From Isoetes taiwanensis (Eukaryota; Streptophyta; Lycopodiopsida; Isoetales; Isoetaceae), in NCBI GenBank assembly GCA_021234155.1, contig JAJEKV010000017.1:18984372-19048371 (forward strand): 64,000 nucleotides of DNA. The letters run 5' to 3'. The translations under genes were made by a program, and so were the position numbers. The notes beneath the pieces are model-generated. The model was not told the origin of the DNA. It made no database searches and was given only the letters and a program-made list of their open reading frames with translations. Position 1 is the stretch's first letter. Each line of letters starts with the position of its first letter. Shown piece after piece: positions 54,013 to 64,000 of the stretch.

Positions 54013-56310
54013 AATGAAGAACAAGGTATTGAAGTTCAAGCCAGCCAGAGTTATAGAAAACGTACCATTCAAGAATTTTTGGTAGAGGAGATCACCTTTG
54101 ACAGAGACCTTAGAAGGCCAAGGGTCATATATTTGATATTTGGAAGGTATGATCTATAGTGGGATAATTTTTAAACAGCTAAAGCTAGATTGATTGCGAC
54201 TGAATGAAGTCATGACGGCACAGACAAAGAAGTTGATAGTGAAAGGTAAGAAGCCAGAACTCTACAAAGGTATTTTTGAAGCAAAGGAAGGAAGAGGCTA
54301 TAGAAAGGAATAAGGTGGATTACATCTTGAGGATGGAATCATGGAGCCAGCAAGCAGGATGGAAGTGACAATAAAGGAAACTGGCTGCCTGTGTATAGCA
54401 AGGCTTATTTTAGAATTGTGTGATGTATTTCCTCGATGAAACTGGCACCGCCACCTTATAGGTGGAATGAGATCAAGACACCTCGGGATGCCACGAACAG
54501 TAAGGCGCCTATATAGAATGAGCATCCCGTAATTGACCGAGCTCAAGAAACAAACAGAATTCGTTTCGAGTTTGGATTTATAAGAGCAAGTGTGTTCCTT
54601 TCGAGCACCTATACTTTGGTCGTTAGCAGAGATGGGAGCTTAAGAACAGATAGATCATCGCCAGCCACAAGTGTATTTACAAGTATAGACATGAAAGTGA
54701 CTGCACTCAATGGATCAGCTTGCTATGAGTAAAGGTATTCTAAGATTGATTTAAGATCAGGGATACCACCGATAAGAATAAAGGAAGAGGGACATCCAAG
54801 ACCGCTTTTTAACGCTGCATATTTGAGTTTACGTAATGCCCTTTGATTGTCGAACGCCCCAACGCGCCTATGAAACGATATTCCCAGACTTCTTGGATGA
54901 GTCGTATATTGTCTTCTTCGACTACATCCTAATCTATGAAGTCCCTGAAGAGCATTGCCGCATCTCAGAAAGTGTTAGAGAAGTTGAGACGCCATCGGGT
55001 CAGATGGGAAGCTTTCCTAAGTGCCACTTCGCAATAAAGTCGGTGGAGTACTCTAGTATGTAGTAAATATCCGAGGGAATCTCCACAGACATTCATCTAA
55101 GATTGAGGCAATAGTTGATTGGCCAGCTCCATAATAGAATGTATAAAGGCAGTTTTCTGCTGGCGATACTGGGAAAGTCTGTGAAGGACTTTGCTAAGTG
55201 GGAAGGCCCCTCGCTTGGACCCTCAACAAGGCCAACAAGATTGCGACCGGCTAGCTTACTGTTAGAGAGAAAGTCCAAGCTTCTTTGTGCTTAAAGAGGT
55301 TTCAACAATGCCGCACTTTGCTTGTCCTGATCCGGCATGATAAGTTGGTAGCAACGATGCAAGCAAGATATAAACAGGGTAAATTGATGCAAGAAGGAAG
55401 GTAGTCGCCACGAACATATAGCGATGAACGACGCCGAGCAACGCACTATCCCATGATCAGAGCCGCTAGCCATTGCCGTGGGTATCGAGGATGGAGGCAT
55501 TATCCGGCCGGGAAGGAAGTTTCAGTCTGACACCGATCACCGTGAGCCTCAAAGATCTTTTCGACCCGTACCCACCCCCACCTATGTGAGGTACATTTGG
55601 AATTCTTGAGGGAGTACTTATTTTGATATTATATAGAAGCCCTGCAGCTAATGTAGCAGATGCCTTCCGTAAGACTATTTTGTACAAGGGACGATTAATG
55701 CGATTTCCACTCTTTCTTGGTGAGCCTAAGGGAGAAGATTGAGGAGTCTCACAAATCAAGGGACTTGCTGGGAGGTAAGGGTGCCCAAGGGAAGCTGCAT
55801 TGTGGTATGAGCGGAAGCTTCACATTAGGTTGAAGGAAGGCACCTCATACCACAAGTGTTGTGTGTGCCCAATTTCGGTAGAAGACTTATACATAATAAA
55901 ATTAGCGGGCATGCTATCAAGGAAGATATTTCAGATCTCATAGCTACTGTGAATGAAGAGGCGTATAGCTGGTATATATTCGGGATTTCACAAGAGGCCA
56001 AGCAGACTAAGGCGGAGTAACTGGATTCCGGTGCTTTTGTCAGATGCCAAATAAAGTGGGAGGTCATAAGTATGGATTTCTATCATGTGACTCCCTAGAA
56101 CTTCGAGGCAAGGATGGTTGATGGCGGTCGTGATAAGTTATCTAAGATGGTACATTTTGTGCCTGCAAGACGCACGGACACCCATTAGACACGCGCAAGT
56201 TAGCTCAGTGAGATTTTTTAGACTCCATGGCATGCCCTTTTAGATAAGATCTCAGCAGAGATTCTAAGTTCATGAGGCCTTTACAGATCTCTTTAGCACA
56301 TCCAGAATGG
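54013..56310 (+). pseudogene. Chr-3 pol segment, copy 2 (tandem duplication)
   Basis: Repeats copy 1 at an offset of 2302 bp: protease end near 54140, RT with IVFFDYILIYE near 54908-54940 (second Asp of FFDDIL changed to Tyr), RNase H near 55590, and the integrase start near 56070-56160. It is more degraded than copy 1. The integrase continues beyond the duplicated part. Confidence 0.75.
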
Positions 56311-57010
56311 AAGCTCTCCATGAGTACGGTATATCATCCCAAACAGATGGGCCTACCAGTGATTTAATCGATCACATACGCCCTAAGCTATGTGTGTGGA
56401 ACAAGGCACCAAGTGATGAGTACATTCACTTGTGGAATTACCACAATAAAGAAGCAAGCAGAGTCATCTCGGGAGCGTCGCCATGGTGAAACTATGGCTA
56501 CTAAAGGTTTAACCCTTATACCTGGGTACAATCTCGGGTGGCCTGTGGTAGCGTCCCACAGACAGTTAGGGGATATGCAAGTACTAGTAGAGAGGAAGTA
56601 AGGGGTTACGACAGGTGCAAGAAGTCGCGTAGACAGCAAGGCCGTGACCGGCGAGCTGGCGTGGTGATACCGCTTACAGATCAAGGTAGCAAGCTTGTCA
56701 TGGATTGAGCCGTGTTGCCCCTAGGTGGGCTGCTGGGCTGCTCAAGATTTTAGGAGAGGCTCAAGTCATGTTGATCTTCCACCACCCTTAAGGTCCATAC
56801 AACTGTAATGAAGCTTATTGGGGCAACAACCAACCCGAGGAGGTTTTGACATCTAAATCCTTGCTGGAAATGACTTGAGAGCAAGTAGAAATATGTCTTT
56901 AGCACATTTTGACAGCTATTCAAGGTAAGACTAGGAGGTCCTGCCTCCAACATTAAGTCAAGGAAGCACTTACCTGCGGAAGATGCGCTGGGTATTGAAG
57001 CAAGACGGGA
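56311..57010 (+). pseudogene. Chr-3 integrase end and chromodomain remnant
   Basis: SQTDGPTSDLID near 56335 (the QTDG-xE region of integrase), KLCVWNKA near 56385, then KLVMD and LKILGEAQV near 56690-56770. The chromodomain remnant is TRRSCLQH near 56930 and MRWVLKQDGRSN at 56983, matching ATWVLKQDL of Chr-2. Confidence 0.6.
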
Positions 57011-57832
57011 GAAGCAATACCCAGAGTCTGAAGGAGTTTGATGGGCTAGCTCTGCTCCCACCTGGTCAGACCCCCACCTGCTGTAAGCATGTTTTGAGCC
57101 TCGCGATGCATCCCAGGAGGCATGTGCAACCCGGATCGTGGGCGATGATGGATACCAAGGCATTTCAGCCACAAGACCAGAGGTGCGGCGACCAATAGGG
57201 TCATGTGGAGTGAGTAGAATGAGGCTGTGGGTATGATGGACACCGATCGACTTATACACGACAAGGGTAATGTGACACCGCCGTAGGAGGTCATATGCTT
57301 TTAAGATCATGCGATGATGGGATCGTGAGACGCCTTAGCTAGTTCCATGATGGGTGTACTCGATCCGGGATCGTGTACAGGTAGCACTATCGCGGGCAAT
57401 GATGGGAGCATCTTAAATGATCCTCAAGCCTAAACCGAAAGGGCCATGATCTTGGGCAGGGTAGACAACCTGAGCTGTGTCGCTTCCAAGGAGGGGTGGT
57501 CCCCAAACCACAAACACACTAACCAACGAATGTGCCCTTTGCAAGCAGAAGGAGGACCTCAACGGTGAGCTGCTATTTAGAAGATAAGGGGAGCCATAAT
57601 TAGATTATGAACCCCAATAACCTTATAATAGTATTTGAATTATTATAAGAAAATAACGGCGGTTAAGGCTATATAATTTTGTAGAGTACAAATATATCAT
57701 TCCAAAATTTGACTTGAACTAATAAAACTTGATTGCTAAGCTAAGCTAAAGGTTATTGTTGTTTTTATGCATAAGGTGGGTCTGTCATCTTAGCTTAATG
57801 CCGAGGACAAAGATTGTCCTATGGGGAGAATG
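57011..57832. other. Chr-3 3' non-coding region with GATGATGGG repeats
   Basis: GATGATGG or close variants at 57143, 57232, 57311, 57347 and 57397, matching the reverse complement of the Chr-2 repeats. It ends with the polypurine tract ATGGGGAGAA before TGTGG at about 57833. Confidence 0.55.
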
Positions 57833-59323
57833 TGGATTGTCCGGTGAATGCTTGATAGCCCTCGGATCCATGCCAAGCATCTCATAGCCTTGCATACCAC
57901 TGTGGCATCTAGGGGCATGGCTGGTTATTCTCATAGCCAGCCAAACGCGCAGGTTGGTTACTATCCATGTGGCCTTAACCTATTGGGACCCGCTTAGGTC
58001 GTGACCTGCACCCGACAGCCACGGGCAACTTAGTGGACCCAATCAGGCAACCCCAACTTAGACCTCTTCCAGCCCCTAGCACCTTTATTCTCATTTACTT
58101 GTTCGAAACTCCTCAGTTTCTCGAACACTGCTCATAGGTGGGTATAGGGCTTTGGTACAGCAGCCTGCAGGTAGACCGCCTTATATATCACAGCCTGTGA
58201 GTCAAGACCATGGAGGTGCCTGATCCGAGGAGAGCACTGTGAGCAGGTAAGGATAGTAGTTAGGATAGCTCATCCTGGAACAGTGAATCCAGATGTGCTA
58301 GTATTTTATTCAGAGGCCATCCTAGAACTCCATTTCAAGATCTGAACTTAATTCACAACCAACTATTAGTTAGTTGCATGATTAGGTTGATGTCTCTTCT
58401 TATTTACTCATGATGATTATGTGATGATGGTTGACTGCGTTTGTCTTTCATTGGGACGGGGTAGAGACCCAGACCATGTAGTATGGCTCAGAGCAGCATC
58501 CCTAGTTCCTGTTAGTTGCAGCCCAAAAGGGCAGGAGCCACCAGGCTATTGAGGCTAAGGATATGACTCCAGCACCAGATAACAGTGCTAGAGGGAGGCG
58601 AGGGAGGATCCCCACGAGTGGGGGCCTGGGATCCCAGCAGGGCATTTGGGGTCGGTCACCTGTAACAGCATGGGTCCGACACCCCAGCCCCGCCTCCTGA
58701 GCAAGGCTCACCTCACGAAATAATGGCACTAATCAGCAAGCCACGATTCTCTCTAGCCGCCCACTGCATCTCTAGACCCCCGAAGGAGATGCAAACCCTT
58801 CCCAGTCTGCATCAGGGATCAGGAGATGTAATCGGGAGGTCTCTGAGCGGGTGATGCCACGGATTGGTGTGATCCGGAAGGCTAGAGTCCCGCCAGAGCC
58901 TGATCTTAGCCCAACATCCGCAGTATGCAATGAGGGGCGGATGGAGTGGTCAACCCCAGCTATTGTCTTGAGTTGGCCCCTCACAATGCCTAAGCACCCG
59001 GTCTCGTCATCTGAGGCTCAGCCGGGCCGCCCTCCTTACGAGTCTCGAGCCGGGGTAGGGAGCTCTCCTGCTTTATGGTTCTGTGATTATCATCTTGCCT
59101 TGTTTATATGCGGATGCACTACCCTTCGTGGTAGCTGGCGCGCGATAGTTCGTTTAGGTTATCGCCTGGGCCTGCTGCAGGGAGCCTATAGATTTGCACG
59201 CAAGACACCAGACACCCTTCCCGCACCGGGGTCACCTCAGAAAGCGGATAGATGAAGGGCCCAGATGCATGTCGAGCTGGCGGGGGATTTCGCCGAAGAC
59301 GGCTCATGCTTAGCAGAGCCACA
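57833..59323 (+). repeat. Chr-3 3' LTR
   Basis: Matches 44647-46203 over most of its length, ending CCACA. The terminal palindrome is lost; it starts TGTGGATTGTCCGG. Many extra CAG/CTG-type differences from the 5' LTR. Confidence 0.8.
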
Positions 59324-59339
59324 CTGCAGCCTCCCCCTC

Positions 59340-61150
59340 CACAGTATAAACAATTCCCTGTGACTCAGAACCTCGAAGGGGGCCCAACAAATTATTTCAG
59401 AAATTGGGGCTGGCTCAAAGATTATAATCGTTTCAAATTATCGTATAAGAACCAGTTCATTAGCAAAATTTTCCTCGCTCATAGTATTAACTATCCTCAA
59501 AAGGGCAACCCAATAGATACAATGAGGGAAGATCATTTCTAAGCAAATGTGAATTACCGGTGCTATCCGAAAAACCTGCAATGTTAGGGCAGAGAGAAGT
59601 GCAAAACCAAGACATGGAATAAAGCAATCAACGAATTAAGATCATGAGTGTTGGAGGCCAGTATGAGGATAATCAAGACCCCAAAGGACTAAACAGAGTA
59701 GAATCTCTACACCAAAGAGATAACGTGATCTTCGCAACTGCAACAAGTGGATAGTGAAGCAGCAAGTAAGAGAGGGGAAGACCGTCCCACAGGAAAAGGA
59801 GGTCAAGGAGGCCGAAAACAACGACATCGGAGAAAGGGAGTTAATGTTTCAGATTTCTTTGAGGATAAAGAATAAGATGCCAAATAAATAAACAGAGTTT
59901 GAGAGAGATGACTTAAATAGTAGAAGCTGGTGTTTTGCTTCAAGATCCGCAAACCGTAATAAAGGCCAACTTGAAGAAAAGGGAACCGAAGTTGGAAATA
60001 TGGAAGTAGACGAGGAACGAATTATCCAAGAAAAGTAGATAGACTATATACGAAAGTGGTGGAGGTTCCGTATCACGATCGTCATTATTTCTTTTAAGGT
60101 GAGGATTCCTGACTGAAATTGGAATAATCGCCTCAAAGACATCCAAGAAATTAGGCCTACCTCAACACGGACCAGCCATTGGAAGCAACTTTTCTCATTT
60201 CAGGATAACGGCTAGCAGGATAAAGATGAACTCAGAGAGACTCATTCATGGGAGAGTACATTTTACCAGACATACCACTGCTTTCCCATCAAATCTCGCC
60301 ATCAAAATTCGTGTTGGTTAGAGATCGAACACCCAGCCTCCACATGTTGGTACCTCAATTTCAGTATTTCATTAAGTAACACGGTAGGAGCATATATCTC
60401 TACATTCCATCACAAAGACCAAGATTTGTGGTAGCAATACCGCAACGCCGGGCATACCCATAGTGGTAGTTAAGAGGGCAAATGCTCTTCAAGTCTCCAA
60501 ATTGACCAATAGATGGGAAATATTAATGTTTCCAGATACAAAGATTGATGGACTTAGAAGAGAACCCCACAAACGTTAGAAGAGAGGGACTCTGTCAACA
60601 AGTCTGATCGGGCCTTTAATGATCCTCCCATCTAATGGTGCCCAAAGTAGCCACCCCATCACTGCTGCTGGGGCATCACCCCATGCGCCTAGTCATGAGG
60701 TGAGAATCATCAACAACATCGGGAAAGCTAGCTAACGAATCAGCTGATACGCCCCTGCAACTGAAGTTTATCAAAAGCAGATGATCAGTCAGTCAGTGGA
60801 AGTGGTAGGTCTCCAAACAAAAAGGAGGACTAGGAACTTGAGGAGCGACACCCGTCAAAAACCTCTTCCCTGTGCATCTTGAGTACTCACAAAGGTTCTA
60901 GGAGCAATAAACTTCTCTCAGTATATTCTCGAAACAACAGACACAGAGAAGGAAACGCTCAAGCGGAAGGTGGGATTGGGAGTGGATAGTGGTATATGGG
61001 GAATTGATGTAAATAGAGAGAGTCATCTCTCAAACAAAAATAAGTGGGCGGATCTAATGGAAGAGGGAGGATATGGTACTAAGATCCCTACCTCTAACAG
61101 AAAAAAACAAAAAGGTAACAAGTACGTCTAGAGAAGAAGGTCGAAGGCAT
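59340..61150 (+). pseudogene. Probable 5' part of a LINE (ORF1 region)
   Basis: Basic, Lys/Glu/Gln-rich broken frames between Chr-3 and the endonuclease. I assign it to the LINE only because it leads directly into the endonuclease; no zinc knuckle or RNA-binding domain is readable. The true LINE start is not found. Confidence 0.35.
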
Positions 61151-61184
61151 GAAAGGAAAAGGGTCCTGAAACATCTCTTTATGA

Positions 61185-62100
61185 ATCATAAAATTCTCAG
61201 CTTGGAATATTAGGGAGCAAAATCCTCCCGAATACAAGAAGAGTAGGTTAGCAAGCCATAAAGCTGACCAACCCGGATGTGATATGCTTACAAGAACATA
61301 TGTAAAAGGAAGAAATACAGGAGCTTTCAGTTAATAGGCAATGAATAATGCAGTATTGTCGCAAGAAAGGAAACTTAGGCAAAATCAGTAAAAAAGAAGT
61401 AAAAGTATGTGACAAGGTAGATGACGATGGGCCAATCCTATGGCAACATGAAGGTAAAGTATGGGGCTTGGTGAATGCCACTTTATAATAACTTCCAGAG
61501 GCAGAGGGAGCCCTATGGGCCACTCTTAGGCACAAAATTAAAAGGTTTCGGGAACAAGGTAGCTTGGCTAATGGTAGGAGATTTCAATATGGTGGAGGCA
61601 CCGAGGATAGACAAGGAGGCATCATCCGAGAATAGTGTATAATATAATACAGCAAAACCGCTAGATATAGGCTTCATGGAAGTTGACTAGATAAGAGCTA
61701 TATGGTGTGTAACGATGGATAGGCATGGGTAGGACTGGCGTGATGATAGATACATCAACGATGAGGCACTTACCATCCTTCCAATGTATAGATCCAACCT
61801 TCTACAAAATGCTATCTCTAACATAACCATGGTGTCATATCCACCTGTGACTCGCTGGGACAGAACTTCTCAAAAGATTCAACTCAATACTAGATATTTG
61901 AAAGATCCAGACTGTGGAGGCTTGTAAAAGATATGGCACCCACTGCAATGGGCTCAGATGAAACCATGGTATCCTGGCCTGTAATATAAAAAAATTATGC
62001 CAAAAGTTGGGGTAGAGCCAGCGTGCAAAGGAGAGGGAGAGTTGGATAACCTTTACAATCAACTCCACTCACTTAGAGCAGCATCGTCCGAATGATGGGA
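61185..62100 (+). pseudogene. LINE endonuclease domain, frameshifted
   Basis: Starts with a SAWNIRE segment near 61200 (compare LSWNIRG), then NPDVICLQEHM near 61268-61302, the second conserved block, and WLMVGDFNMVEAPRID near 61567-61612 (the GDFN block). This is an apurinic-type endonuclease that nicks DNA to prime insertion. The C-terminal SDH motif is not readable. Confidence 0.75.
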
Positions 62101-62639
62101 TAGAGGAGAAGGGAATAATAGAACAGATAAAGGCATCTAGATAAGTCAAGATACGAGAACAGATAAAGCAGGACTGACTTGGCTAAAATGAAGGTGATAA
62201 ATGCACCAAGTCTCTTTAAGTCACCTAAAGAAAGAAGAGGTCGCCTTCTCTATCAACCATTGCACTAGGCGACGGCTCAACCCTCAAACCTCGTGGATCT
62301 AAAAGGTATCATAATACTCAAAGATTTTTTTTGTGTAGGGAACATAACTACTATCCAAGATATGGAAGAGCTATGTGATCTCAAAAGTTTCACCTATATA
62401 ATGAGCTCCACAAAAGATATTCCTGAAATGCCTTTCTCTATGGAGATCTTGAAAGCCACCTCTTATTGGCCAAGAATAAATGTCCGGTATGGATGGAATT
62501 CTAATTTAATTCTACCACGAATTGGAAATGGATTAAATGATATCTTTTCTCGCATACGTACTTCTTTGCAAGCTGAAAATTTAAATCTAAGATTGAATAC
62601 TAGGTCAGATCGCTTGGTACTCTAAGTGTAAGGAGCCGA

Positions 62640-63450
62640 GCACAATTAATTGAGGCCAATACACTGTATCTGCATTTTACAAAACTACAGCCAAGGCTAT
62701 GGCAAGAGAAGATCAAACCAATTTAGCGGAAGGTATCTCAAGCCTGAACCGCTTCCTACCGGGTAGGAGTATCCATAATGGCGCATTTTGAAGGGTTGCA
62801 CCGGGCCGTAAAAATAGACAAAGGTAGCCTATCTAAAGCTAGATTTTACCAAGGCATACGATAAATGATTAGATGGAGTTTCCATAAAATGTTGCTTCAG
62901 TTTGTTGTGTGATAGTTTACCAAGGCAATGAAACTATTGAGACCAGCTCGTGCCTGCCTTTATTTCAAGTGTGAACTAACTCTATATTTGAGATTAAGAG
63001 GGGCATCAGCAAGGTTGTCCCTGCCCCCCTTCCTCTCAATAATATAGCAGCGTAAGCTCTCTGCTCTATTCCCGTGTTACATCCGCAGACTGGCCCATTC
63101 GGTGGACTAGAAATGTGGACGGTTCTCAAATAAATCAGAACTGCATGAAGGACTTATTTATTTATCGAGGCAAGAGGAAAACAATATGTTTCTATGATAC
63201 CATCGCCACCTCTCAATAGCCCAAAGTTGCCTCTATAAATTGGAAAATACCAAAGGCAGTTGGCCTTGGAGAATAGGCATCCCATTATGTTTGAAAGTCA
63301 TTAAATTATCCCCAGAGAACATCCAGCTTTTGGTTAGGAATCCCAGTACATTAACATCAATAGTGTACCTAATATGGAAGGAAATGGTACTAGGCCCACA
63401 TAAACACCTAAATTGGTGGCTGTAGCAGTTATCCCTCGTGAGTGATCATC
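62640..63450 (+). pseudogene. LINE reverse transcriptase, frameshifted
   Basis: RFLPGRSIHNG near 62750 (FVPGRSI block), a KAYD-like helix after it, KRGIS and LSLPP near 62996-63030 (the RG-RQGCPLSP block), FYDTI near 63190, and GLGEYLGIPLCLKVI, split over frames, near 63262-63300 (the KYLGIPL block). This order is that of plant L1-type LINEs. The catalytic FADD is not visible. Confidence 0.7.
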
Positions 63451-64000
63451 GTGGAAAACATGTGTTGGCAATACTTTGTATACATATCATCAATTCTACT
63501 TGCTCCGAGGGAGAAAGGTGCAGGAGTTAGAAGGGCCGGGATTCGAAACTTCCTTTTTTCGCCCGGGAGGTAATGAAGAAGGTGAATATCACTCAAAATG
63601 CTTGGTGGAAGTGCAAGAGGAGCAAAATGTATGGGGAATTGCAACCATAGTCTTGCCGGTAGCAAAGTATTGATAGCCAAATTCATATGGATGATTCTTC
63701 AGAAAAGGTGAAGTCTCCGGTGTTTGCACCTCACCAAGCTTTCATTGTATTCTTGTAAGCATAGTAAGCCTCCAGTATTTGCCCATGGTCTCTTTATCTA
63801 AGCCATGTAAAGAAGCCTCCTCAAGGGTCTTATTTCGCTTGAAATGCCATATAGAAGAAATTATTCACGCTTGATATCAAAGAATTGTGTAGTTAAGAGA
63901 CCTCCTCCGTATGGTGGTACTAAAGGAATTGCACAACAAACAAGGCCCATTAGGTATAGTACTGGCGAGGATTGTGAAGAGATGGAAAACTGGGAGGTAT
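63451..64000 (+). other. Probable 3' continuation of the LINE
   Basis: Broken frames include NAWWKCKRSKMYGELQP and AKFIWMILQK, which could be the C-terminal part of the LINE protein. No poly-A tail is seen; the element probably runs past the window. Confidence 0.3.

Larger units (their letters stand above)
44647..59323 (+). mobile_element. Chr-3: relative of Chr-1 with a duplicated pol segment
   Basis: LTRs at 44647-46203 and about 57833-59323, primer site at 46205, H3-like frame, ORF2, gag, then a protease-RT-RNase H-integrase segment present twice in tandem, integrase end and chromodomain remnant. It lies head to head with Chr-2. The right LTR and second pol copy are more diverged than the left ones. 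No matching target duplication was found at the ends. Confidence 0.85.

Noticed and set aside
56750-57310. Minus-strand frame of 186 codons
   Set aside because: Opposite the integrase/chromodomain end of Chr-3, no domain; a shadow.
59940-60146. Minus-strand 68-codon frame
   Set aside because: No domain and opposite the probable LINE ORF1 region.

Overview
The window is nuclear DNA from a flowering plant with a repeat-rich genome. One host gene has clear plant-type introns: a small two-domain B3 (REM-like) DNA-binding protein at 2355-3222. Almost everything else is retrotransposon: four LTR elements of the Ty3/gypsy type and one LINE. Most retroelement reading frames are broken, so domains were read across several frames, and their ends are approximate unless an LTR end, start codon or stop codon is named. 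I cannot name the species.

Layout. 1-4005 is host DNA: the B3 gene, then a minus-strand ORF built on a 42-bp tandem repeat. 4006-29120 is a plus-strand chromovirus-like element (here 'Chr-1'). Its 5' LTR is split by a 12.1-kb minus-strand Tat-like Ty3 element ('Gy-A', 4797-16908). Removing Chr-1 joins 4005 to 29121 and restores the 42-bp repeat. 29121-31335 is host DNA. 31336-43605 is a minus-strand relative of Chr-1 ('Chr-2') whose 5' LTR lacks its upstream part. 43606-44646 is a spacer with its own short repeats. 44647-59323 is a plus-strand relative ('Chr-3') with a tandemly duplicated pol segment. From about 59340 to the end is a decayed L1-type LINE.

The main discovery candidate is shared by Chr-1, Chr-2 and Chr-3. 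Between the primer binding site and gag-pol, each carries a cassette that starts like histone H3 (clearest in Chr-2, where MARTKQT is intact). A long Lys/Arg/Glu/Pro-rich stretch follows, and the cassette ends in a decayed histone H3/CENH3-like fold. Each H3-like frame lies 90-110 bp downstream of a TATA-like box. A second TATA box lies 115-130 bp upstream of a second, unrecognised ORF, and gag-pol follows. Between the H3-like frame and the second ORF, Chr-1 and Chr-2 have hairpin motifs repeated at about 200-bp spacing. At the 3' end of pol all three keep traces of a chromodomain, the module that reads methylated H3 tails. So the family seems to pair an element-encoded H3-like protein with an integrase-linked H3 reader. 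That the two work together is inference.

The copies here look dead: stops, frameshifts, a truncated LTR, a nested insertion and a duplication. Differences between paired LTRs cluster at CAG/CTG/CCG/CGG sites with small indels. Either methyl-cytosine decay or consensus errors could cause this, so some broken frames may be partly artefactual.
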